DNA from: Parietaria judaica
Taxonomy: Eukaryota > Streptophyta > Magnoliopsida > Rosales > Urticaceae
Assembly: GCA_954871525.1 (NCBI GenBank)
Contig: OX940864.1
Coordinates: forward strand, 5,326,001 to 5,390,000
Length of the DNA: 64,000 nt
Reading direction: 5' to 3'
Made by a program: the position numbers and the translations under genes
The notes under the pieces: model-generated
Database searches by the model: none
Told to the model about the DNA's origin: nothing
What the model saw: only the letters and a program-made list of their open reading frames with translations
Shown: positions 50,769-63,571 of the stretch, one piece after another
Layout of the letters: every line of letters begins with the position of its first letter
How positions within the stretch are numbered: position 1 is the stretch's first letter

Positions 50769-51824
50769 ATCTAGAATCGGCAATAACTGTATAGTGAAGA
50801 GCTTGAAAGAACAACAATGGAGTTCTTACCTTGGAACTGCGACGAAACTGGAAGCGATTTGGAGGAAGGACAAGGTCGAAGTTTTTTCCATGGGAGAGCT
50901 GTCAGGGTTTATCTCCAAAACCTCCCTTGTACAGATTTTTTCCCCCTTTATTATATAAATAAATAATATCCATAAATTTTTAGTTTTTTAATTACCCCTT
51001 TCAAAATTATTTTGTACCAAATAAAAATTATAATATTTAGTTTACCCATTATAAAAATCAAAATTTAATATTATTTTCACCCCTAAATTTAAAATACTTA
51101 AATATATTGAACCTTATACATTATAAGTTAATAAGCTAATTGAAGAATAGAACATACATTCTAGACTTCTAGTCTTGTCTCTAGTTTGATGCATAAAGTT
51201 CTTATATGAATATGAAGATGATGATCAATTTATAATAATAATAATAATCATAATAATAAATTTCACATAAATCGTAGTGTTTGGTCTGAAAACCAGTTGA
51301 TTATGAGAGTTCAGTCTAGTAAATTATTTTGGGAGTTTAATTTTTGAAACATATTTGGTTAACTTTTTTGTCAAATACAATTTATGTTACTAAAGAGAAA
51401 GTATGTTTAATTTAAAAGTAATATATTAATATTATGCTTAAAAAATATTTACATTAATACAATCTTAAAAAATATTTACATTAAAACAATTATATATATT
51501 TAAATTTAATTACTATAATTATATGTTTAAATAATGTAATATAAAATAGTTAATATAATTAAATTTTTCTTCAATAATAATAAATTTAAATAAAACAATA
51601 AAATTATTTATTCCCAGCCGTATTAATTTTACTATAATTTGTATTCATATGGGTTATAATTTACACAATACTATGAGAATAATTAGTGAATCATGTGTTA
51701 ATAGCTAATTGGTCAATATCAAGGAATATCATAAGCTGGGAAACACCTGATCATAACTAACACTCATCGTCTCCGAATCCGAAAAGCTTCGCCAACTCGG
51801 TCGTGACTCAGAGAACTTACTAAA
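50769..51824. promoter_or_regulatory. Divergent promoter region of WTF1 and the CHID1-like gene
   Basis: About 1.06 kb separates the two start codons, which point away from each other. The core 50970-51700 is strongly AT-rich. A GTAAGA splice-donor-like site on the minus strand near 50834 hints at a short 5' UTR intron in WTF1. No bidirectional element is identified. Confidence 0.4.
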
Positions 51825-54408
51825 ATGGCGGCCAAGAAGCGAGACCGCCGAGTCGCAGCGAGTCCCAACAGCCGAGTGGAACCGTCGCTTCAGAGAGAGC
51901 CAATCCCCCACTCGGCCTCTCCAGCTCTGACGCCGATCGCCATTTTAGTCTTCTTCATCGCATCTTCAGCGATCTCGATCATCGTTTACCGCTTCAAATT
52001 CCCTCCCAATGCGAACCGTACAAGCGATTCGTACGTTCACCGACGAGGCCTCGTCAAGGTCGACACGGATTTCCATGAAATTCTCGCTGTAAGTGCTAGT
52101 TCGTCTTCCTCCTCTTGTCATGTCCGATTTCTGAAGATTTAAGACCCTTATTTTCGCTGTAAATTTGTTTGATTACTCAGGAAAATGCTATGGTTTCTGA
52201 AAATATGTCTCGCCGCCATTATAACTATCCCGTCTTAGCCTACATTACTCCATGGTATGATCACTTTGCATCAATGGCTCAAGCGTGCGAAGTTCATTGG
52301 ATTTGAATCGGTTTTCTGATTTGTTCAGTGTATTTTAGATATATGTCTTCTGTTTTTTCGACCTTTTGGTTTCGAAAGTTTATCGAAGACGAGTTGCTCA
52401 TAGGTAGAGTTAGTGCAGGAATTCCCAGGGTTATGAGTTGGCGAAGAGATTCAACTCCAAGTTTACACATTTATCACCAGTCTGGTACGACCTGAAGAGG
52501 TATGAACTCGTGTTTCGGAATTGTGTTACATTCTATAGTTTGGATTCTCATTTGTTCTTCTTCGTTTTTGTGAATTGAAGCCAAGGAAGCAGCTTGATTC
52601 TCGAAGGTAGGCATAATGTCGATGCGGCATGGATCTCCGATCTTCGGATGGCGGGAAATGCTAAGGTATACTATAAAAATAGTTTTATTTGCTTCTCTAG
52701 TCTAATTTTTCAGGCATGTGAATATAGGAGAGGCTTTCTTTTGCTCTGTTATAGCTGAAAATTTAATTTCGTCAGTCACTTATCGGGTGCTGGGATAATT
52801 TTAGGTGTTACCTAGAGTTGTTCTGGAAGCATTTCCGAATGAGCTGCTTACGAAGAAGAGGCAGAGGAATAAAGCCATTAGCCTCATACTGAATGAGTGC
52901 AAGTAAATATATTTTAGATTTGTGCTTTGCGTTTTCTTCAATTTTATTTTATTCGAATGAGAACTTATCGACGTCGGAATTGTACATTAGCCTCATCATT
53001 TTGTCTTATATTTTTTAGCAGATGTACCATAATAATTTCTTTTATTTTTGACAAATTTCTGTCTTCAGAGTAATGTCATCATCGTATTTCTTAGTTATTG
53101 ATAGGACCTGGATAGATAATCCTATTAGAAATTCATAATAGTTGTATTTCTTAGTTTTTGATAAGAATTTTAAACCGTCTTCCCTTCCCTCCGGGAACAA
53201 CACCCAAACTCTCACGAAAAATTTCTGTAGGAAAATACTGAACTAGAGAAAACATTAGGAAAAACCTAATGGAGGCTCTAGAAACACCAAGTAGTTCGTA
53301 AACATTATATAGCCAATAATACCCCTACTGAATTAACATTCCTAAAACATGATAAATTAAACGAATAAAAGGTCTAACAGCTATCCTTTCATGTTTAGGG
53401 AAATGGGATACGACGGTATTGTCCTAGAATCCTGGTCGAGGTGGGCGGCTTATGGAATTCTGCATGACCCAAGCTTGAGAAACTCAGTAAGTCAAAAGCT
53501 ATTTCACTCCTTTTACTTACCTTCTCATCATTTAACCGTGTATATTATATATATAGTTTTTGAGATATTGTTTTTCTTTCGCAAGCCTAGGCACTGCAGT
53601 TCATTAAACAACTTGGACATGAACTGCATTCTGTGAGGTCGGGGAAATACAACCAGCAGCCATTAGAACTGGTCTATGTGATAGGTCCTCCGCGCTCCGA
53701 GCAGCTTCAAGAGTATGATTTCGGACCCGAAGATCTTAAGAGTTTGGGTGATTCTGTGGATGGAATATCACTTATGACTTATGACTTCTCAAGCCCACAA
53801 AATCCCGGCCCAAACGCTCCTCTGGAGTGGATTCGTTTGACATTGAATATAGTCCTCGGTAACTCTCGCTATGGCCGTTCGAGCCTGGCCCACAAGATAT
53901 TTCTCGGCATTAATTTCTATGGAAACGACTATGTTCTTTCGAAAGGTGTGTTCTCGTTTGCATTTAACACTGATAACCTATCGCTGTCGACGTATCGTAT
54001 TTAAGTTATGCATTGTTTCTATTTCTTTAATAAAACCGTGCAGTAATAATAAGTCGTCCTTAAAATTTTATGTAACGGACATCGCTATCCAGCTCCCCAT
54101 GGATATTTTTTTTTTCTTCTGTAGATTCTTTTTAATAGTATTCTCCACTTACAGGTGGAGGTGGCGGAGCAATTATCGGGAGTGATTATCTCGCTCTGTT
54201 AGAGAAGCGAAGGCCGGCCCTTCAGTGGGAAAAGAACAGCGCCGAACATTTGTTCTTCTACGTCGACGATAACCAGAAAAAGCATGCGGTTTTCTACCCG
54301 ACATTGATGTCCATTTCCACGAGGCTAGAGGAAGCTCTTAAATGGGGTTGTGGCATCTCGATCTGGGAAATCGGACAAGGTCTCGATTACTTTTACGATC
54401 TTCTCTAA
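51825..54408 (+). CDS. CHID1: CHID1-like GH18 (chitinase domain-containing protein 1), eight exons
   Basis: Exons 51825-52088, 52181-52254, 52419-52499, 52581-52665, 52805-52902, 53399-53486, 53591-53945 and 54155-54408 give 432 residues; all introns are GT-AG and frames join. A basic N terminus and one transmembrane or signal-anchor helix (TPIAILVFFIASSAISIIVY, about 36-55) precede the GH18 barrel. Family blocks include PVLAYITPWNSQGYELAK, FTHLSPVWYDLKS, YDGIVLESWSRW, ISLMTYDFSS and the closing GCGISIWEIGQG. The active-site region reads DGIVLESW, so the acidic DxxDxDxE motif of true chitinases is not kept. As in animal CHID1 (SI-CLP), a carbohydrate-binding, non-hydrolytic role in the secretory pathway is more likely; the plant function is not known to me. 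Confidence 0.92.
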
Positions 54409-55793
54409 TCCTGCCCGCTTAACTTGACCCGCGTTTTGCACGTATTCTGTTGAATACAAGAATAGCTTGAAGAGTTCAGTTTTTAATTTTTTAGATTGAA
54501 TGTCTTCTCTTCTCTTTTTCTTCTTAAAAAAAAAAACTGTGAATGGAGTGGAAAACCCGGCCATGGAGAGGAGGCGGGCGCCTGGTGCTCACACTGACGG
54601 GTCGCCCATGTCCATCTGCTTGAGCATCTCTATTAAGAAGTAATTATACAATTTTATTATTCTTAGTGCTTGAAAATTTCAGTAAAGTTTCAAGAACTAA
54701 ATCGTAACTGACGGTGGCAACTTGTGTCTCGTATCGAATTCGTGTTATATCTCAACTCATCTTATGTATTAAATGTGTTCGTACTGTATTCACTCAATAT
54801 TTAAACGTATTCGACGTAGTTGGATACGTATTTAAATTCGACCAAAAATTAATTATATTGTGTCAAATTGTATTTTCAGCCAAATTGACGAACTGTGTAC
54901 TACTAAGTGTACAGATGTACTAGCATTTATTTAGCAACACAAAGCTCGTTAGTGTCTCTACTCTATGTACTTTTCTCAAACTTGTTTCACAGCCATACAA
55001 TCTCATCTCAAGGCCTACCACATCAGCAACTTATCATCCTCACATACCACGTGTCATCCCCTCATTGCCCCAAACATCCTCATCTAATTTTTGGCCTTCA
55101 CTTTTTAGTTTTTCCCCCACGAGATATTTCTCCTCCCAAATCATATTTATCCCATAATCAAAGATTGAAAAAATTAAGCAATTTTCACAACAGTACCTGA
55201 GCTTTTGGTTATTTTACAGTAATGTCCCTTATATTTTTAAAAATTAACCTATTATCCATTACATATCGGAAAAAAATATATTAATTTTCGCTCTGTTGGA
55301 AGTTGTTTTCATCAATTCAACTATTATTCTACAATTTCACGGAACTTTCATATATTCATATTGATATTACACTTGTTCCAAGTTGTTTTCATCAATAATC
55401 ATTTTTCTTCAATTTTACAGAATTATTATCTTACCTAATAATATAACACGCGAATTGACAAAAATACATTCAAATAAGTCACGTGTGGCCCACTCGTTAA
55501 CATGTTACGTCATCTTTTAACATACAGGGAATAATGTAAACTTTTTTTATAAAAAATAAGGAGGAATTTCTGCTAAAAATAAATTTCATAGGGCGAATTG
55601 GACCACCATGCAAGTTCATAAGGGCATTAATGTCAATTATTCAAATAAACTTACATTACTACAAACTTCCCTTTATTTATTTATTTGTTTCTTTTTGGAT
55701 AATTAATCAGAAAATTGAGACCCCTCTGGCTTTGAAGCTCAACCACTTCTTCTTCTCAAGGCTTCACAGTTGGGAGCTCCAGAGAGATATGCC
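54409..55793. other. Intergenic between the CHID1-like gene and TROL
   Basis: No gene. The segment 55180-55670 resembles the one at 46690-46755 in its GGGCATTAATG end and may be an old element. The last ~60 bases are the likely 5' UTR of TROL. Confidence 0.4.
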
Positions 55794-58700
55794 ATGGAAG
55801 CTCTGAATGCAGCTCGCTTGAGACCCATCTCAGCTCTCCCCTCGACCAGAAAGCCTGACCCCAGAAAGAACCCGACACTCCTCCCAATCCCACACCACAG
55901 ATCATCATCATCCTCAAACTCCCCGAACAGAATCCATGGCGGTCTCGCTCTCCTGTCCTCTGTCCTCGCCCCGCTCGCTGCCGGAGCGCTGACGTACGAC
56001 GAGGCGCTCCAGCAGTCCGTGGACGCCTCCGCCCTCGACGGCGTCGTCTCCTTCGTGGCCGAGTACCCCGTCCTACTGGCGGGCGGGGCCGTCGTGCTGG
56101 CCGTGCCGCTCGTGCTCTCCCAGCTTCTGAAGAAGCCGAAGGCGTTCGGCGTCGAGTCGGCGAGGAACGCGTACGCGAGGCTCGGCGAGGACGCGGGCAC
56201 GCAGCTGGTCGACATCCGGGGGAGCGCGGAGTCGAGGAAAGTCGGGAGCCCCGACATCCGCGGGCTGGGGAAGAAGACGATCGGCATTGCGTACAACGGC
56301 AAAGACAAGACGGGTTTCTTGAAGAAGCTTGGCTTGAAGCTCAAGGAACCGGAGAACACAACGTTGTTTGTTCTTGACAAGTGAGACCCTTTTTATTACG
56401 TTTGGTTCATTGATGACATTGCTAATTGATTGTGGCATTGGATGTGGATAAAGTGACAATTCAGTTTGTCGATATTTACGGTATAAGTATTTAATCTTAT
56501 ATTAAGCGTGTTAGTAGATTTTCAATCTTTTTTTCTAGCCGTATCACTCAAATGCCATAAAATATTCCGCCCATGTCCTGTTGAGGTCTGTTACACAAAA
56601 ACACGTGTACGTTTACAATTAAACTCCTAAAAACTTACGCTTCTATTAGTCTAGAGAATCGCACGTGTCTCTGGCTTAAGAGACATTAACTCGACATGGA
56701 CAAAATTAAAGCTCGACACTCTTTTTTGTGACATTTCGGTACCAATGCCCGGAAAGTGAAACACTGCATTTATAACTAGCAATGACATCTTTAATCCTAA
56801 TTAAAATAAAATAATTATTTCTAGCAATGAACATCTGAGTGAAGTAATTATATTCTGTTTTTTGTAACAAGTTGAATTTTTTAACAACACTGATGTTTGT
56901 CACAATGATAAGTCCAAACATGACCCAAAAGTCCAGTCCATAACTGTGATCATAAGCTTGTTAGAACCGATTCCGAACCTGCATTTTTCGAAATTCTGAT
57001 GCATTTCATCTCTGATTGGAAGCCAGATTTGACGGGAACTCCGAGCTGGTGGCCGAGTTGGTGACTGTGAACGGCTTTAAATCCGCGTACGCCATAAAGG
57101 ACGGTGCCGAAGGACCGCGAGGATGGCTGGTTTCCCCGATTCTCCATTTTCGGACATTTTTAAAATTTGGTACACAATTTTTTTTTATGGTTGAGTTGAA
57201 TTCAGTAGTATGTTTTTATTTCTGCAGAATAGTGGTCTTCCGTGGATAGCACCGAAGAAAGGGCTGAATTTTGATCTAAGCAGTTTGACGGATGCTCTTG
57301 GCGGTGTGGTCGGAGTAAGTTTCTTGACTTCTTTTTGTCCACATGTCGCCCGTATCTTGGTATTTTTGTCCCGTTTTGCCTTATCAGGAGTACCATGTCA
57401 AAAATATAATTTAATTGTGACTTGACGCAAGTTAGGGACATAAAGTGTAAAGTCAAGGACTACAGAGTGAGGGGCCATGTCAAACATATAATTTACGTTG
57501 AAAGTAACGGTAACTTGATGGAAGGGCTACGTACGGAATTTTTTTTGTAAAGTCAAGGACTACCTGAAGACATAAATACAAAATTATGAGTGTCATACGA
57601 TCATTCTACAGAGTGAAGGGCCACATAAGGATAAAATCACAAAGTAAGAGATGTCCGGGAATATTTGTCCAAACACTAACCAAAATCACTTCCGTGGATG
57701 CTATTCTTAGTAGATTTTCTCACATTTAATTTCTTGAAATTTTAAACATGTTAACTATCAATAGAACTTTTTATTTTATTTTTCTATCAAGGCTATTATT
57801 TATTTATTTATTTATTTTCAGGAGGGAACTGGTGGATTGCCTGTTGCTCTTGGCTTTGGAGCAGCTGCTGGGTTGGGATTCTTGGCTTATTCAGAGGTTA
57901 CATACACTATCTTTCAAGATATTCGGGCTTTCTTCCGACGGTTATCTAACACGGCCTTGACGTTCATGTCTGTAGATTGATACGATTCTCGTATATTTAG
58001 GAACAGTCGCGATAGTTCAACTCGTGAGCAAGAAACTTCTCTTTGCTGAGGTAAGCACGTTTATAACGAGAAACACTATTTTATAACTATAATATAAATT
58101 TTATAAATAAATATGGTTAAGGCTAGATAATTTCGAGGTTACTAATTTATCGAGATTTTATTATATTAGAGCTATGTAATTTTGAGTTTTAACACGATTT
58201 TCGCATATTTGGATACGAGACCACATTAGACGTTGTTAGACAAAAATGCTCTCTCTAACTCTCTCGCTCTTTTCCGTTGTAGTCTCATTTCCAAATATGC
58301 TAGAGTAAAGAGGAGGGCATTTTTGTATAATAATATCATATGCGTTAATTTTAGTCAACCTAGTTTGACTCTGAACAATTTGTTCCATGTTTAAATACAT
58401 CATGAAAATTAAACTTTGCCCTTGGTTTCGCTTAACAGGATCGGAAAAAAACTCTACAGCAAGTGGATATGTTCTTGAGTACCGAGATTGCCCCTACAGA
58501 GTTCGTTGATGATGTAAAGGTATAAACATGGATTGAAGACTTGTTATACGTTTGGCATTCTTTTGTTTTTATATACTTGCATCTATTTTTTAAATTTTTT
58601 GTCCTTTAAACTTTGTTTTGTGGAATTTTGTCCCTTATCTTTAATTTTGACTCAGAGTACCCTCTGTAATAAAATTGATAAAACTAAGCTTATGTGACAT

Positions 58701-59349
58701 TATTAGAAACATTAGTATTGACGTTAAATAAGAAGAGAATAAGGTCCGTGGATGACAATATTTATCAATTTTATAACGGAGAGGGTACTCTGCTCTAAAT
58801 TAAGCTTAGGGGAGAAAATTACACGAAAAAATAACGTTAAGCGGGCAAAATACACCGACGAACCAAGTTGAGGGAAAATTTCCGTCAATTTCTCGTTTTC
58901 ATATGCTCTTGTTATATTCCTTGAACTTCAGCAAATAGGAAAAGCTATTCTACCAACATTGGTAAGCAAGGCTCTCCCACCACCGAGCACCGAAACCGAA
59001 AGCCCTGCCCCTCCTCCGGAAGCAAAACCAGAAATCGTTACTGAGACGAAGGTAGAAGCAACGGCTGAGCCAGCTAAGGAAGTAAATTCAGTGCCCTCAT
59101 CAGAAGAAACACCAAAACCGGCGCCTCATTTCTCATCGCCTTTCCCTTATGTAAGTTTTTTAAATCTTATTATAATCATTATATACATATAGTGATTAAA
59201 TGAATTATCAATTAACACATGTTTTAGATCATGTTAAAAATAGCATTCCATTGAAGATGCAAATTTAACATTTGTTAAATATTTTGGTTTAATGGTTTCA
59301 GTATCCAGACTTTAAGCCTCCAGCATCTCCTACACCAACTCCGCCATAG
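55794..59349 (+). CDS. TROL: TROL, thylakoid rhodanese-like protein, eight exons
   Basis: Exons 55794-56380, 57027-57129, 57228-57314, 57822-57896, 57976-58050, 58439-58519, 58932-59150 and 59302-59349 encode 424 residues (Arabidopsis TROL is about 466). Introns are GT-AG and frames join. In order: serine-rich transit peptide; a luminal-type segment [15 protein letters not shown]; first membrane helix (about 85-108); a rhodanese-like domain (about 115-245) where the position of the active-site Cys is Asp (LDKFDGNS); a second membrane region built from exons 4 and 5 (about 262-308); a Pro/Glu-rich linker; and the C-terminal [10 protein letters not shown] motif. In Arabidopsis the C terminus tethers ferredoxin-NADP reductase to the thylakoid and tunes linear electron flow. 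ATG at 55794 is used; the frame upstream lacks ATG. Confidence 0.94.
58585..58880. repeat. Snap-back insertion in TROL intron 6
   Basis: The intron contains two inverted arms: GACTCAGAGTACCCTCTGT near 58649 pairs with GAGAGGGTACTCTGCTC near 58780, and weaker pairing extends outward on both sides. This looks like a small foldback MITE. Target duplication is not determined. Confidence 0.5.
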
Positions 59350-59891
59350 AGCTTGAAACCGACCAAAATCTCCGGAATGTCGCAACGGCGACAGTGATTT
59401 TATGAGTTATGTACTTAATATATATATAAATTATATGAATTGTTTTAGCCCATTTTGTATGGAATAAAAATGTATTATGTCATGATTAGGCTGCTTTGTG
59501 TGGTAAATGGTCTGGTTAGAGATTGGATTGTGTTTGGTAGATGGTTCATTTACATTTGATTTAGTGTTGTATACCTTTTTATCAGAATTGTAGAATGAAA
59601 AGAAAAATAAAAACTTATCAAGGCCGTATTTTGGACAAGTTAGGTATTTTTCAGTACTCGTTGCGATTAAATGATGATATATTAATCCAAATACATCCAT
59701 GAAATACAAAACGATTTTTAATTTGGAAACCTTCGAAAACCATGAGTCAAAAATATTAGACGGAAAATTGCGACCCTTCATATTTATTGACTTTGGGTTT
59801 TTTTACCGCTATTTTTTTTCTCTCAATTTATACCCGTTCCGTCTCAATTTATCAAGGTCTAGACTCTAGATACTTCTACCACGATTATCCC
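59350..59891. other. 3' flank of TROL up to the hAT insertion
   Basis: AT-rich, no gene. Ends with ATTATCCC (59884-59891), the left target-site copy of the hAT element. Confidence 0.6.
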
Positions 59892-60548
59892 TAGAGCTGG
59901 GACTCGCGGCGTCGCGACCGAGTCGCCAAAAATCGCGACTGTTCCGGTCGCGACTCGTCGCGACGCCGAGAGTCGTGGTTGTTCGCGATTTTTCGCGATT
60001 TTATAGGCTATTTTTGCGGCAAAAGTACCTGGTTTCTTGAAATGTATTTTTTTAAAACTTTTTACCCGAATTTAATTTTAAAACTTTATTAATTATTTCA
60101 AAATTATATGTAAGTAAGTTAATTATTTAAATTTGTTATCTACAATGTATTTTTTTCAAAATTAATATTAAAGTTTGTTATATTAATAATATTGATTTTT
60201 ATTTTTAACATATTAATAATATTGATATAAGTTAATTATTTTGTAACATATTAATAATATTGATTTTTATTTTTAATTTTAAAGAAATAACGTATGTTAA
60301 TAAATATTAGTTTGTAACATACTAATAATTTCAACAAATTTACTTAACATATAAATAAATACGAAAAGACGAGATATTTAAAAAAAAAGTTGTATTATTC
60401 ATTGTGAATATTACAATAAGGTGGAAGAAAGCTGTAAATATTCAGTGTAAATATTACAAGATGCCTCACTAAAACCTCTCTTGTAAAACCCTCCTTAGGG
60501 ACATAAAACCAAGAGAGGAAATAGCACATCATTGGCGGTTACATTGCG

Positions 60549-63019
60549 TCACTCGGGATACAAGGCGTTAAACCTTTCAGTCATTAGCTCCAGTTCGGTT
60601 TGGTCGGACCGTTCGGCAATCACCGGGTTGTGGTACAACAAATCATTCAACACCACTATTTGCTCGACGTGTGTGTTGGTGGTTGACGCCCTCCGGTCGT
60701 TTATGACATACTGAGCCGTACTGAATGCGCTCTCCGAAGCAACGCTTGAAATGGGGATGGACAGTATATCCCTCGCCATTCTCGCCAATATCGGGAATCT
60801 GTCCCGTTGATTCTTCCACCACTTTATGACATCGAACTCGCATGAATCGTCCTCGAACCGTAGGCCGTAGTATCGCTTAACTTCTGTCGGTGCGCCCTCC
60901 GGTATGTCCGCCCGTGGCAGTCCCGTGCTGGATTCCCCTGCTTCCCCGCGATCTATCCGTTGCCTGAGTCTGCGGCTAAACGCTAGTCCCGTCTTCGTTG
61001 GGCTCTCCATCACTGTCCTTTGCCCGGTATGACGACCCTCGAATGGCGATAGGTTTAAAAGCCTTTGACATGGATTCCACTCGTCGTCTACGTAATAGGC
61101 GGTCAGACTCATATAGTCGTTTAAACTTGGACCGCTCCACAGGTCGGTGGTAAAAGCGACGTTTATGCTAGACATTTTAAAAAAATTGACCAAAAGGTTT
61201 TTTTGCATAGCATATGCGGTTTCCATGTCTTGGGTATAAGTTGTACGGGAAAACTGCTGGTACGTCGGATTAATCCTTTGCATATATCGGGTATGGTTGG
61301 GATTTTCGACAAAACTCAGCGGCACGCCCGTAGAAATTATCCATTCGAGGGTCCATTTCCGTAAATTAACTGCAGAAAGGGCACTTACCTGTGCTGTGTT
61401 TACCTCTTCGAGCTGCCCGGTCGGGAAGCATGCTCTTGCGTGTCTTTTCAAGTATCCGGTTCCGAGGTCACCCATAGCGTCTAGTACTTTGCCGCATTTT
61501 TTGCACGTGGCGAGTTTGATGCGTTTGCCATTCTCCAACCGCCGATCTTCGTGGAAAAATTCCCACACTGGGGCCGTGTTTGGTCGTCCCCACGCCAGGG
61601 CCGAAGGAGTTGCGCTGTTAAAACAAAGGAATATTACATCGGATTAATAATAAATTAAGTATTACAAAAAATATTACATTTATTAGATCTTAACATTAAT
61701 CATATTAATTAAATTAAATTTCATATAGTTAATTAAAAGAGTTAACGAAATTAAAAATGGTATTTTCTATGTGTGGAAATCATTATCAAGCTCTTTTTGA
61801 CGGAACTCCCCGAGGTTCCACGGCCAGATCGACTGGAAAGGATGCTATGATCTCGCTTTAGGCCCAAGCTTTTCTAGACAGAACTCCCTGAGGTTCCCAG
61901 GCTAGCTTGGAGGAGATTGCAAAGCAAACCTTATTTAAAAACCAATCTTTCTAAGACACCGTATTCCATTAAGAACTTTATAATAATCACCACACATATA
62001 AATTACCATTTTTAATCCCGTTAACTTAAAAAATCTCAACAAAATTCGTTTCTGATGTGGAAGATCAGCCGGAACCGCAACCACAGAGCATACTAAGACT
62101 TTCAAGAGACGTGACAAATTAATTAATTAAACTAAAATAATTAAACTATAATATTTAAGGTTAAAAAATTAAACGAAATTAAATAATTAAGATAATATGA
62201 TTATTAAATCTCAAGAAAATCGTTTCTGATGTGGAAGATCAGTCGGAACCGCAACCACAGAGCATACTAAGACTTTCAAGTGATTATTATTGAATAATTA
62301 TTAATAATTAAAAACGGATTAATATTTATTAATTATTATTTATTACTTATTAATAATTAATTATTACTAAGTACTAACTTATTAATTAATAAATATTAAT
62401 AATTAATGAAATAAACAAATGAATAAAGGTTATTACCCGGTTGAAGGACGTCGAGCACGTCGAGGACGGGCAACGGAGGCTTCACCGCTATCTTGATTGG
62501 AAGAACCGCGGTTGTAAACCCCAACATTTGAACCATGGACCGAGAGCGGCGTTTGAAAGTCGTCGGGATCGGCATCGTGGGGGCGTTGAGTTTCGTCGGG
62601 ATTGGCATCGTGGGGACGTTGAGTTTCGTCAGGATCGGCATCTTCGGGGCGTTGAGTTTTGTCGGGATCGGCACCTTCGGGACCTTGAGCTCTGTAATCG
62701 GCACCTTCCCGAAACATGAGATCGAAAAAAGGATCGTTATTTCCCCCCTAGATTGAGCCACCGCTTCGACCAATTCTCGGGACACACGATCGGGATTGGC
62801 TTGGTGGTGGGCCAACGCCCGGACTAGACTAGGTCTTAGAGACCGTACTGTATCGTCGGGATAATCTGGATTGGGAGGGGAAGGGAATATTTTTGACGGT
62901 AGCATAACGGGAATATAGTTGTCAGGACAAGGCTGCGATGTTCCCCCTTGTAGAAATTGGGGTTGCAAATTCCTGGCCGCCCTTCGACCCCCAGAACTAC
63001 CGCCGCTTCTTCGAGACAT
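60549..63019 (-). pseudogene. hAT transposase, two exons, internally deleted and frameshifted
   Basis: Exon 1 runs from 63019 (MSRRSGG) to about 62437 and exon 2 from 61614 to 60549, joined by GT-AG sites (donor GTAATA, acceptor TTTTAACAG). Exon 1 needs one extra base at a run of six G near 62745-62750 to continue from VAQSRG into NNDPFFDLMFREGADYRAQ, which reaches the donor in frame; as it stands it is frameshifted. Exon 2 begins ATPSALAWGRPNTAPVWEFF and has a BED finger (CKKCGKV, then LKRHARAC), the first catalytic block FTTDLWSG, and the C-terminal block CEFDVIKWWKNQ through PISSVASESAFS. Between HTGQ and PTKTGLAFSRRL about 200-300 residues expected in the family, including the second catalytic Asp block, are missing. 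An unspliced variant or assembly error is less likely. Confidence 0.88.
62047..62280. repeat. 60 bp direct repeat in the transposase intron
   Basis: A block beginning CGTTTCTGATGTGGAAGATC at 62047-62106 recurs at 62221-62280 with one mismatch. Another diverged pair, GAACTCCCCGAGGTTCC near 61803 and GAACTCCCTGAGGTTCC near 61882, lies in the same intron. Confidence 0.85.
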
Positions 63020-63571
63020 ATTAATGAGAGAACTTTAGAAATTGAGAAATTTAGAACTTTGGAACTTTAGAGCTTGAGAGTGGAAAAAACTTAGAGAATT
63101 GAGAGAATTTGAGAGAGAGTTGAGAGATTGTTGGTGAAGAAATGAGGGAGGAAGAGGTGGTATTTATAGGGTTTGAGGAGAGAGTGGGGTGGGTGAATAA
63201 TTATTGTGGTGGGTGAATAATTGTGAGGAGAAAGTAGGTGAAAAAATATTGAAATTTGAAATTTTAGGGTTGAAATTCGAGTAAAGTGGGTAATAATTGT
63301 GGTTGGGTAATAAATTTCGGGTAAAAAATGTGTTATTATTGCCACCAACAAACACAAAATTTCCCCCTCACTCGGATCCATGACGTGTCACGCCCTGATT
63401 GGACGAGACCATTTCGCGCGGATCGCGTGGTGCACGTCGCGATTCCCCCCATTAATCGCGACGCATCGCGATTCTCGCCTCCTGGTCGCGATTAATCGCG
63501 ACGTGTCACACTGCATCGCGACGAGTCGCGATTGGCCCTCCCTCGTCGCGAGCTGCAGCTCTAATTATCCC

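Larger units (their letters stand above)
59892..63563. mobile_element. 3.7 kb hAT transposon, TCGCGAC family
   Basis: Termini TAGAGCTG and CAGCTCTA are flanked by a perfect 8 bp target duplication ATTATCCC (59884-59891 and 63564-63571). Both ends contain clustered TCGCGAC and GTCGCGA motifs (59900-60000 and 63410-63550), presumably transposase-binding subterminal repeats. Inside is one minus-strand gene with BED zinc finger and hAT C-terminal dimerisation domain. The ends are intact, but the transposase is broken, so the copy probably moved with help from another element. Confidence 0.95.

Noticed and set aside
55739..56459. Minus-strand frames opposite TROL exon 1
   Set aside because: GC-rich coding sequence leaves the antisense frame open; TROL on the plus strand is clearly conserved.
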